Shown: in pieces, positions 38,827-49,821 of the stretch
Numbering within the stretch: the first letter of the stretch is position 1
Layout: each line of letters opens with the position of its first letter
Source of the DNA: Phlebotomus papatasi
Taxonomy: Eukaryota > Arthropoda > Insecta > Diptera > Psychodidae
DNA: 64,000 bases
NCBI RefSeq assembly: GCF_024763615.1
Contig: NW_026604850.1
Coordinates: 42,989-106,988 of the forward strand
Reading direction: 5' to 3'
Program-made: the position numbers and the translations under genes
Notes under the pieces: model-generated
Seen by the model: only the letters and a program-made list of their open reading frames with translations
What the model was told of the DNA's origin: nothing
Database searches by the model: none

Positions 38827-39005
38827 TTGGGAGTTTTTTTTTAATTTTTTAAAAATGCCAAAATCTGCTCTAGAAACCGCAATTCTTAAAATTTCTCAAT
38901 GAAAATCACATTAGAATACTTCAAATAATTCTAACAATCAATTAATATCTTTAGTTGAATTTTTTCTTGGAAAAATTCCCATTAAAAATCATCATGATCC
39001 CACCC

Positions 39006-39563
39006 TTGGGAGTTTTTTTTTAATTTTTTAAAAATGCCAAAATCTGCTCTAGAAACCGCAATTCTTAAAATTTCTCAATGAAAATCACATTAGAATACTT
39101 CAAATAATTCTACCAATCAATTAATATCATTAGTTCAATTAATATCTTTAGTTGAATTTTTTCTTGGAAAAATTCCCATTAAAAATCATCATGATCCCAC
39201 CCTTGGGAGTTTTTTTTTAATTTTTTAAAAATGCCAAAATCTGCTCTAGAAACCGCAATTCTTAAAATTTCTCAATGAAAATCACATTAGAATACTTCAA
39301 ATAATTCTTCAATTAATATCTTTAGTTGAATTTTTTCTTGGAAAAATTCCCACCAGAAATCATTATTTCATTGATCCCAAGATCCCACCCTTTTTTTTTT
39401 AATTTTTTAAAAATGCCAAAATCTGCTCTAGAAACCGCAATTCTTAAAATTTCTCAATGAAAATCACATTAGAATACTTCAAATAATTCTAACAATCAAT
39501 TAATATCTTTAGTTGAATTTTTTCTTGGAAAAATTCCCATTAAAAATCATCATGATCCCACCC
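39006..39563 (+). repeat. Rearranged pair with T-tract junction
   Basis: Unit 39006-39202 (197 bp) holds an 18-bp near-duplication: ATATCATTAGTTCAATTA followed by ATATCTTTAGTTGAATT; the two copies carry different markers (T124A/G131C against standard), so a recombination between unit types is likely. In 39203-39563 the sequence goes through AATTCTTCAATT, CACCAGAAATCATTATTTC, ATTGATCCCAAGATCCCACCC and straight into a T10 tract, a relative of the 189-bp variant junction. Confidence 0.85.
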
Positions 39564-39742
39564 TTGGGAGTTTTTTTTTAATTTTTTAAAAATGCCAAAA
39601 TCTGCTCTAGAAACCGCAATTCTTAAAATTTCTCAATGAAAATCACATTAGAATACTTCAAATAATTCTAACAATCAATTAATATCTTTAGTTGAATTTT
39701 TTCTTGGAAAAATTCCCATTAAAAATCATCATGATCCCACCC

Positions 39743-40085
39743 TTGGGAGTTTTTTTTTAATTTTTTAAAAACAAAATCTGCTCTAGAAACCGCAATTCTT
39801 AAAATTTCTCAATGAAAATCACATTAGAATACTTCAAATAATTCTAACAATCAATTAATATCTTTAGTTGAATTTTTTCTTTTCCCATTAAAAATCATCA
39901 TGATCCCACCCTTGGGAGTTTTTTTTTTAATTTTTTAAAAATGCCTGCTCTAGAAACCGCAATTCTTAAAATTTCTCAATGAAAATCACATTAGAATACT
40001 TCAAATAATTCTACCAATCAATTAATATCTTTAGTTGAATTTTTTCTTGGAAAAATTCCCATTAAAAATCATCATGATCCCACCC
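39743..40085 (+). repeat. Two units with small deletions (169 and 174 bp)
   Basis: Unit 39743-39911 lacks TGC in AAAAACAAAATC and lacks 8 bp in TTTTTTCTTTTCCC (TGGAAAAA lost). Unit 39912-40085 has T10 and lacks AAAATC in ATGCCTGCTC. All are simple deletions at short repeats. Confidence 0.88.
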
Positions 40086-40443
40086 TTGGGAGTTTTTTTT
40101 TAATTTTTTAAAAATGCCAAAATCTGCTCTAGAAACCGCAATTCTTAAAATTTCTCAATGAAAATCACATTAGAATACTTCAAATAATTCTACCAATCAA
40201 TTAATATCTTTAGTTGAATTTTTTCTTGGAAAAATTCCCATTAAAAATCATCATGATCCCACCCTTGGGAGTTTTTTTTTAATTTTTTAAAAATGCCAAA
40301 ATCTGCTCTAGAAACCGCAATTCTTAAAATTTCTCAATGAAAATCACATTAGAATACTTCAAATAATTCTACCAATCAATTAATATCTTTAGTTGAATTT
40401 TTTCTTGGAAAAATTCCCATTAAAAATCATCATGATCCCACCC

Positions 40444-40840
40444 TTGGGAGTTTTTTTTTAATTTTTTAAAAATGCCAAAATCTGCTCTAGAAACCGCAAT
40501 TCTTAAAATTTCTCAATGAAAATCACATTAGAATACTTCTAATTCTACAATCAATTAATATCTTTAGTTGAATTTTTTCTTGGAAAAATTCCCATTAAAA
40601 AAATTCCCATCTGCTCTAGAAACCGCAAAAAATCATCACATGATCCCACCCTTGGGAGATCCCACCCTTTTTTTTTTAATTTTTTAAAAATGCCAAAATC
40701 TGCTCTAGAAACCGCAATTCTTAAAATTTCTCAATGAAAATCACATTAGAATACTTCAAATAATTCTAACAATCAATTAATATCTTTAGTTGAATTTTTT
40801 CTTGGAAAAATTCCCATTAAAAATCATCATGATCCCACCC
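40444..40840 (+). repeat. Scrambled unit followed by 189-bp variant, copy 3
   Basis: The unit 40444-40651 (208 bp) has CTTCTAATTCTACAATC (about 6 bp lost). Then comes a partial repeat of TTAAAAAAATTCCCAT joined to CTGCTCTAGAAACCGCA, then AAAAATCATCACATGATC. Next, 40652-40840 is the 189-bp TTGGGAG-ATCCCACCC-T10 unit. Confidence 0.88.
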
Positions 40841-41379
40841 TTGGGAGTTTTTTTTTAATTTTTTAAAAATGCCAAAATCTGCTCTAGAAACCGCAATTCT
40901 TAAAATTTCTCAATGAAAATCACATTAGAATACTTCAAATAATTCTAACAATCAATTAATATCTTTAGTTGAATTTTTTCTTGGAAAAATTCCCATTAAA
41001 AATCATCATGATCCCACCCTTGGGAGTTTTTTTTTTAATTTTTTAAAAATGCCAAAATCTGCTCTAGAAACCGCAATTCTTAAAATTTCTCAATGAAAAT
41101 CACATTAGAATACTTCAAATAATTCTAACAATCAATTAATATCTTTAGTTGAATTTTTTCTTGGAAAAATTCCCATTAAAAATCATCATGATCCCACCCT
41201 TGGGAGTTTTTTTTTTAATTTTTTAAAAATGCCAAAATCTGCTCTAGAAACCGCAATTCTTAAAATTTCTCAATGAAAATCACATTAGAATACTTCAAAT
41301 AATTCTAACAATCAATTAATATCTTTAGTTGAATTTTTTCTTGGAAAAATTCCCATTAAAAATCATCATGATCCCACCC

Positions 41380-41560
41380 TTGGGAGTTTTTTTTTAATTT
41401 TTTAAAAATGCCAAAATCTGCTCTAGAAACCGCAATTCTTAAAATTTCTCAATGAAAATCACATTAGAATACTTCAAATAATTCTATATCAATCAATTAA
41501 TATCTTTAGTTGAATTTTTTCTTGGAAAAATTCCCATTAAAAATCATCATGATCCCACCC
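41380..41560 (+). repeat. Unit with TATATC at the CTAAC site
   Basis: AATTCTAACAATC is replaced by AATTCTATATCAATC (about 41480-41495), adding about 2 bp and breaking the right end of the 7-bp dyad. The word CTATATCAATCAATT recurs at about 61325, nearly 20 kb away. Confidence 0.85.
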
Positions 41561-41918
41561 TTGGGAGTTTTTTTTTAATTTTTTAAAAATGCCAAAATCT
41601 GCTCTAGAAACCGCAATTCTTAAAATTTCTCAATGAAAATCACATTAGAATACTTCAAATAATTCTAACAATCAATTAATATCTTTAGTTGAATTTTTTC
41701 TTGGAAAAATTCCCATTAAAAATCATCATGATCCCACCCTTGGGAGTTTTTTTTTAATTTTTTAAAAATGCCAAAATCTGCTCTAGAAACCGCAATTCTT
41801 AAAATTTCTCAATGAAAATCACATTAGAATACTTCAAATAATTCTAACAATCAATTAATATCTTTAGTTGAATTTTTTCTTGGAAAAATTCCCATTAAAA
41901 ATCATCATGATCCCACCC

Positions 41919-42107
41919 TTGGGAGATCCCACCCTTTTTTTTTTAATTTTTTAAAAATGCCAAAATCTGCTCTAGAAACCGCAATTCTTAAAATTTCTCA
42001 ATGAAAATCACATTAGAATACTTCAAATAATTCTAACAATCAATTAATATCTTTAGTTGAATTTTTTCTTGGAAAAATTCCCATTAAAAATCATCATGAT
42101 CCCACCC
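41919..42107 (+). repeat. 189-bp variant unit, copy 4
   Basis: This unit has the same TTGGGAG-ATCCCACCC-T10 junction and 189 bp length as 36113, 38638 and 40652. It lies 1267 bp after copy 3; the seven units between them are standard apart from the TATATC unit. Confidence 0.9.
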
Positions 42108-42824
42108 TTGGGAGTTTTTTTTTAATTTTTTAAAAATGCCAAAATCTGCTCTAGAAACCGCAATTCTTAAAATTTCTCAATGAAAATCACATTAGAATAC
42201 TTCAAATAATTCTAACAATCAATTAATATCTTTAGTTGAATTTTTTCTTGGAAAAATTCCCATTAAAAATCATCATGATCCCACCCTTGGGAGTTTTTTT
42301 TTAATTTTTTAAAAATGCCAAAATCTGCTCTAGAAACCGCAATTCTTAAAATTTCTCAATGAAAATCACATTAGAATACTTCAAATAATTCTAACAATCA
42401 ATTAATATCTTTAGTTGAATTTTTTCTTGGAAAAATTCCCATTAAAAATCATCATGATCCCACCCTTGGGAGTTTTTTTTTTAATTTTTTAAAAATGCCA
42501 AAATCTGCTCTAGAAACCGCAATTCTTAAAATTTCTCAATGAAAATCACATTAGAATACTTCAAATAATTCTAACAATCAATTAATATCTTTAGTTGAAT
42601 TTTTTCTTGGAAAAATTCCCATTAAAAATCATCATGATCCCACCCTTGGGAGTTTTTTTTTAATTTTTTAAAAATGCCAAAATCTGCTCTAGAAACCGCA
42701 ATTCTTAAAATTTCTCAATGAAAATCACATTAGAATACTTCAAATAATTCTAACAATCAATTAATATCTTTAGTTGAATTTTTTCTTGGAAAAATTCCCA
42801 TTAAAAATCATCATGATCCCACCC

Positions 42825-43197
42825 TTGGGAGTTTTTTTTTAATTTTTTAAAAAAAAATGCCAAAATCTGAAAATCACATTAGAATACTTCAAATAATTCT
42901 AACAATCAATTAATATCTTTAGTTGAATTTTTTCTTGGAAAAATTCCCATTAAAAATCATCATGAACCTTAGAAACCGCAATTCTTAAAATTTCTCAATG
43001 GAGAATTTTTTCTTGGAAAAATTTTTTTTAAGTTTTTTTTTTAAAAATGCCAAAATCTGCTCTAGAAACCGCAATTCTTAAAATTTCTCAATGAAAATCA
43101 CATTAGAATACTTCAAATAATTCTAACAATCAATTAATATCTTTAGTTGAATTTTTTCTTGGAAAAATTCCCACCAAAAATCATCATGATCCCACCC
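42825..43197 (+). repeat. Scrambled double-length segment, 373 bp
   Basis: A9 is followed by TGCCAAAATCTGAAAATC, a deletion of about 35 bp. After CATCATGA comes ACCTTAGAAACC, then a normal stretch to CTCAATG. That is spliced to GAGAATTTTTTCTTGG, AAAAATTTTTTTTAAG and a T10 run joined to A5TGCC. From there the unit is normal to 43197. The GAGAATTTTTTCTTGG splice resembles the one at 9770. This is the last rearranged unit before about 10 kb of clean array. Confidence 0.87.
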
Positions 43198-43376
43198 TTG
43201 GGAGTTTTTTTTTAATTTTTAAAAAATGCCAAAATCTGCTCTAGAAACCGCAATTCTTAAAATTTCTCAATGAAAATCACATTAGAATACTTCAAATAAT
43301 TCTAACAATCAATTAATATCTTTAGTTGAATTTTTTCTTGGAAAAATTCCCATTAAAAATCATCATGATCCCACCC

Positions 43377-43733
43377 TTGGGAGTTTTTTTTTAATTTTTT
43401 AAAAATGCCAAAATCTGCTCTAGAAACCGCAATTCTTAAAATTTCTCAATGAAAATCACATTAGAATACTTCAAATAATTCTACCAATCAATTAATATCA
43501 TTAGTTGAATTTTTTCTTGGAAAAATTCCCACCAAAAATCATTATGATCTCACCCTTGGGAGTTTTTTTTAATTTTTTAAAAATGCCAAAATCTGCTCTA
43601 GAAACCGCAATTCTTAAAATTTCTCAATGAAAATCACATTAGAATACTTCAAATAATTCTAACAATCAATTAATATCATTAATTGAATTTTTTCTTGGAA
43701 AAATTCCCATTAAAAATCATCATGATCCCACCC
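43377..43733 (+). repeat. GATCTCACCC dimer, copy 1
   Basis: The unit at 43377 (A108C, T124A, CACCA/CATTAT, GATCTCACCC) is followed by the one at 43556 (T8, T124A, ATTAATTG). The same pair is found at 54820-55175 and 60127-60483. Copies 1 and 2 are followed by a CACCA/CATTAT unit and then a T8 unit; after copy 3 the corresponding unit is spliced. Confidence 0.85.
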
Positions 43734-46700
43734 TTGGGAGTTTTTTTTTTAATTTTTTAAAAATGCCAAAATCTGCTCTAGAAACCGCAATTCTTAAAAT
43801 TTCTCAATGAAAATCACATTAGAATACTTCAAATAATTCTAACAATCAATTAATATCTTTAGTTGAATTTTTTCTTGGAAAAATTCCCACCAAAAATCAT
43901 TATGATCCCACCCTTGGGAGTTTTTTTTAATTTTTTAAAAATGCCAAAATCTGCTCTAGAAACCGCAATTCTTAAAATTTCTCAATGAAAATCACATTAG
44001 AATACTTCAAATAATTCTAACAATCAATTAATATCTTTAGTTGAATTTTTTCTTGGAAAAATTCCCATTAAAAATCATCATGATCCCACCCTTGGGAGTT
44101 TTTTTTTAATTTTTTAAAAATGCCAAAATCTGCTCTAGAAACCGCAATTCTTAAAATTTCTCAATGAAAATCACATTAGAATACTTCAAATAATTCTAAC
44201 AATCAATTAATATCTTTAGTTGAATTTTTTCTTGGAAAAATTCCCATTAAAAATCATCATGATCCCACCCTTGGGAGTTTTTTTTTAATTTTTTAAAAAT
44301 GCCAAAATCTGCTCTAGAAACCGCAATTCTTAAAATTTCTCAATGAAAATCACATTAGAATACTTCATATAATTTTAACAATCAATTAATATCTTTAGTT
44401 GAATTTTTTCTTGGAAAAATTCCCATTAAAAATCATCATGATCCCACCCTTGGGAGTTTTTTTTTAATTTTTTAAAAATGCCAAAATCTGCTCTATAAAC
44501 CGCAATTCTTAAAATTTCTCAATGAAAATCACATTAGAATACTTCAAATAATTCTAACAATCAATTAATATCTTTAGTTGAATTTTTTCTTGGAAAAATT
44601 CCCATTAAAAATCATCATGATCCCACCCTTGGGAGTTTTTTTTTAATTTTTTAAAAATGCCAAAATCTGCTCTAGAAACCGCAATTCTTAAAATTTCTCA
44701 ATGAAAATCACATTAGAATACTTCAAATAATTCTAACAATCAATTAATATCTTTAGTTGAATTTTTTCTTGGAAAAATTCCCATTAAAAATCATCATGAT
44801 CCCACCCTTGGGAGTTTTTTTTTAATTTTTTAAAAATGCCAAAATCTGCTCTAGAAACCGCAATTCTTAAAATTTCTCAATGAAAATCACATTAGAATAC
44901 TTCAAATAATTCTAACAATCAATTAATATCTTTAGTTGAATTTTTTCTTGGAAAAATTCCCATTAAAAATCATCATGATCCCACCCTTGGGAGTTTTTTT
45001 TTAATTTTTTAAAAATGCCAAAATCTGCTCTAGAAACCGCAATTCTTAAAATTTCTCAATGAAAATCACATTAGAATACTTCATATAATTCTAACAATCA
45101 ATTAATATCTTTAGTTGAATTTTTTCTTGGAAAAATTCCCATTAAAAATCATCATGATCCCACCCTTGGGAGTTTTTTTTTAATTTTTTAAAAATGCCAA
45201 AATCTGCTCTAGAAACCGCAATTCTTAAAATTTCTCAATGAAAATCACATTAGAATACTTCAAATAATTCTAACAATCAATTAATATCTTTAGTTGAATT
45301 TTTTCTTGGAAAAATTCCCATTAAAAATCATCATGATCCCACCCTTGGGAGTTTTTTTTTAATTTTTTAAAAATGCCAAAATCTGCTCTAGAAACCGCAA
45401 TTCTTAAAATTTCTCAATGAAAATCACATTAGAATACTTCAAATAATTCTACCAATCAATTAATATCTTTAGTTGAATTTTTTCTTGGAAAAATTCCCAT
45501 TAAAAATCATTATGATCCCACCCTTGGGAGTTTTTTTTTAATTTTTTAAAAATGCCAAAATCTGCTCTAGAAACCGCAATTCTTAAAATTTCTCAATGAA
45601 AATCACATTAGAATACTTCAAATAATTCTAACAATCAATTAATATCTTTAGTTGAATTTTTTCTTGGAAAAATTCCCATTAAAAATCATCATGATCCCAC
45701 CCTTGGGAGTTTTTTTTTAATTTTTTAAAAATGCCAAAATCTGCTCTATAAACCGCAATTCTTAAAATTTCTCAATGAAAATCACATTAGAATACTTCAA
45801 ATAATTCTAAAAATCAATTAATATCTTTAGTTGAATTTTTTCTTGGAAAAATTCCCATTAAAAATCATCATGATCCCACCCTTGGGAGTTTTTTTTTTAA
45901 TTTTTTAAAAATGCCAAAATCTGCTCTAGAAACCGCAATTCTTAAAATTTCTCAATGAAAATCACATTAGAATACTTCAAATAATTCTAACAATCAATTA
46001 ATATCTTTAGTTGAATTTTTTCTTAGAAAAATTCCCATTAAAAATCATCATGATCCCACCCTTGGGAGTTTTTTTTTAATTTTTTAAAAATGCCAAAATC
46101 TGCTCTAGAAACCGCAATTCTTAAAATTTCTCAATGAAAATCACATTAGAATACTTCAAATAATTCTAACAATCAATTAATATCTTTAGTTGAATTTTTT
46201 CTTGGAAAAATTCCCATTAAAAATCATCATGATCCCACCCTTGGGAGTTTTTTTTTTAATTTTTTAAAAATGCCAAAATCTGCTCTAGAAACCGCAATTC
46301 TTAAAATTTCTCAATGAAAATCACATTAGAATACTTCATATAATTCTAACAATCAATTAATATCTTTAGTTGAATTTTTTCTTGGAAAAATTCCCATTAA
46401 AATTCATCATGATCCCACCCTTGGGAGTTTTTTTTTAATTTTTTAAAAATGCCAAAATCTGCTCTATAAACCGCAATTCTTAAAATTTCTCAATGAAAAT
46501 CACATTAGAATACTTCAAATAATTCTAACAATCAATTAATATCTTTAGTTGAATTTTTTCTTGGAAAAATTCCCATTAAAAATCATCATGATCCCACCCT
46601 TGGGAGTTTTTTTTTAATTTTTTAAAAATGCCAAAATCTGCTCTAGAAACCGCAATTCTTAAAATTTCTCAATGAAAATCACATTAGAATACTTCAAATA

Positions 46701-47493
46701 ATTCTACCAATCAATTAATATCTTTAGTTGAATTTTTTCTTGGAAAAATTCCCATTAAAAATCATTATGATCCCACCCTTGGGAGTTTTTTTTTAATTTT
46801 TTAAAAATGCCAAAATCTGCTCTAGAAACCGCAATTCTTAAAATTTCTCAATGAAAATCACATTAGAATACTTCAAATAATTCTAACAATCAATTAATAT
46901 CTTTAGTTGAATTTTTTCTTGGAAAAATTCCCATTAAAAATCATCATGATCCCACCCTTGGGAGTTTTTTTTAATTTTTTAAAAATGCCAAAATCTGCTC
47001 TATAAACCGCAATTCTTAAAATTTCTCAATGAAAATCACATTAGAATACTTCAAATAATTCTAACAATCAATTAATATCTTTAGTTGAATTTTTTCTTGG
47101 AAAAATTCCCATTAAAAATCATCATGATCCCACCCTTGGGAGTTTTTTTTTAATTTTTTAAAAATGCCAAAATCTGCTCTAGAAACCGCAATTCTTAAAA
47201 TTTCTCAATGAAAATCACATTAGAATACTTCAAATAATTCTACCAATCAATTAATATCTTTAGTTGAATTTTTTCTTGGAAAAATTCCCATTAAAAATCA
47301 TCATGATCCCACCCTTGGGAGTTTTTTTTTAATTTTTTAAAAATGCCAAAATCTGCTCTAGAAACCGCAATTCTTAAAATTTCTCAATGAAAATCACATT
47401 AGAATACTTCAAATAATTCTAACAATCAATTAATATCTTTAGTTGAATTTTTTCTTGGAAAAATTCCCATTAAAAATCATCATGATCCCACCC

Positions 47494-48388
47494 TTGGGAG
47501 TTTTTTTTTAATTTTTTAAAAATGCCAAAATCTGCTCTAGAAACCGCAATTCTTAAAATTTCTCAATGAAAATCACATTAGAATACTTCAAATAATTCTA
47601 CCAATCAATTAATATCATTAGTTGAATTTTTTCTTGGAAAAATTCCCATTAAAAATCATCATGATCCCACCCTTGGGAGTTTTTTTTTAATTTTTTAAAA
47701 ATGCCAAAATCTGCTCTAGAAACCGCAATTCTTAAAATTTCTCAATAAAAATCACATTAGAATACTTCAAATAATTCTAACAATCAATTAATATCTTTAG
47801 TTGAATTTTTTCTTGGAAAAATTCCCACCAAAAATCATTATGATCCCACCCTTGGGAGTTTTTTTTTAATTTTTTAAAAATGCCAAAATCTGCTCTAGAA
47901 ACCGCAATTCTTAAAATTTCTCAATGAAAATCACATTAGAATACTTCAAATAATTCTACCAATCAATTAATATCTTTAGTTGAATTTTTTCTTGGAAAAA
48001 TTCCCATTAAAAATCATCATGATCCCACCCTTGGGAGTTTTTTTTTTAATTTTTTAAAAATGCCAAAATCTGCTCTATAAACCGCAATTCTTAAAATTTC
48101 TCAATGAAAATCACATTAGAATACTTCAAATAATTCTACCAATCAATTAATATCATTAGTTGAATTTTTTCGTGGAAAAATTCCCACCAAAAATCATTAT
48201 GATCCCACCCTTGGGAGTTTTTTTTAATTTTTTAAAAATGCCAAAATCTGCTCTAGAAACCGCAATTCTTAAAATTTCTCAATGAAAATCACATTAGAAT
48301 ACTTCAAATAATTCTACCAATCAATTAATATCATTAGTTGAATTTTTTCTTGGAAAAATTCCCATTAAAAATCATCATGATCCCACCC
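47494..48388 (+). repeat. T141G five-unit module, copy at 48 kb
   Basis: Units: 47494 (A108C, T124A), 47673 (CTCAATAAAAATC, CACCA/CATTAT), 47852 (A108C), 48031 (G47T, A108C, T124A, T141G, CACCA/CATTAT) and 48211 (T8, A108C, T124A). This is the same order as the 11.8, 23.6 and 36.1 kb modules; here the first unit has G131 rather than C131. Confidence 0.83.
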
Positions 48389-48746
48389 TTGGGAGTTTTT
48401 TTTTAATTTTTTAAAAATGCCAAAATCTGTTCTAGAAACCGCAATTCTTAAAATTTCTCAATGAAAATCACATTAGAATACTTCAAATAATTCTAACAAT
48501 CAATTAATATCTTTAGTTGAATTTTTTCTTGGAAAAATTCCCACCAAAAATCATTATGATCCCACCCTTGGGAGTTTTTTTTTAATTTTTTAAAAATGCC
48601 AAAATCTGCTCTAGAAACCGCAATTCTTAAAATTTCTCAATGAAAATCACATTAGAATACTTCAAATAATTCTAACAATCAATTAATATCTTTAGTTGAA
48701 TTTTTTCTTGGAAAAATTCCCATTAAAAATCATCATGATCCCACCC

Positions 48747-49284
48747 TTGGGAGTTTTTTTTTTAATTTTTTAAAAATGCCAAAATCTGCTCTAGAAACCG
48801 CAATTCTTAAAATTTCTCAATGAAAATCACATTAGAATACTTCAAATAATTCTAACAATCAATTAATATCTTTAGTTGAATTTTTTCTTGGAAAAATTCC
48901 CATTAAAAATCATCATGATCCCACCCTTGGGAGTTTTTTTTTTATTTTTTAAAAATGCCAAAATCTGCTCTATAAACCGCAATTCTTAAAATTTCTCAAT
49001 GAAAATCACATTAGAATACTTCAAGTAATTCTACCAATCAATTAATATCTTTAGTTGAATTTTTTCTTGGAAAAATTCCCATTAAAAATCATCATGATCC
49101 CACCCTTGGGAGTTTTTTTTTAATTTTTTAAAAATGCCAAAATCTGCTCTAGAAACCACAATTCTTAAAATTTCTCAATGAAAATCACATTAGAATACTT
49201 CAAATAATTCTAACAATCAATTAATATCTTTAGTTGAATTTTTTCTTGGAAAAATTCCCATTAAAAATCATCATGATCCCACCC
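48747..49284 (+). repeat. Trimer HOR, copy 1 (538 bp)
   Basis: Units at 48747 (T10, standard), 48927 (the AA after the first T run reduced, giving TTTATTTTTT; G47T, A99G, A108C) and 49106 (G53A). The same three markers repeat at 49285. The G47T/A99G/A108C unit is the A type of the 1.4-4.9 kb HOR, so this trimer is related to that distant block. Confidence 0.9.
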
Positions 49285-49821
49285 TTGGGAGTTTTTTTTT
49301 AATTTTTTAAAAATGCCAAAATCTGCTCTAGAAACCGCAATTCTTAAAATTTCTCAATGAAAATCACATTAGAATACTTCAAATAATTCTAACAATCAAT
49401 TAATATCTTTAGTTGAATTTTTTCTTGGAAAAATTCCCATTAAAAATCATCATGATCCCACCCTTGGGAGTTTTTTTTTTATTTTTTAAAAATGCCAAAA
49501 TCTGCTCTATAAACCGCAATTCTTAAAATTTCTCAATGAAAATCACATTAGAATACTTCAAGTAATTCTACCAATCAATTAATATCTTTAGTTGAATTTT
49601 TTCTTGGAAAAATTCCCATTAAAAATCATCATGATCCCACCCTTGGGAGTTTTTTTTTAATTTTTTAAAAATGCCAAAATCTGCTCTAGAAACCACAATT
49701 CTTAAAATTTCTCAATGAAAATCACATTAGAATACTTCAAATAATTCTAACAATCAATTAATATCTTTAGTTGAATTTTTTCTTGGAAAAATTCCCATTA
49801 AAAATCATCATGATCCCACCC
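49285..49821 (+). repeat. Trimer HOR, copy 2 (537 bp)
   Basis: Units at 49285 (standard), 49464 (TTTATTTTTT, G47T, A99G, A108C) and 49643 (G53A) match 48747-49284 with only a T-run difference noticed by eye. Such close identity points to a recent duplication. After 49822 the array returns to standard units. Confidence 0.9.

Noticed and set aside
31130..43197. Dismissing every scrambled unit as assembly error
   Set aside because: Several junctions recur exactly, with identical unit length (189 bp four times) and at distant places, which random consensus errors would not produce. Error remains possible for the densest single-copy lesions.
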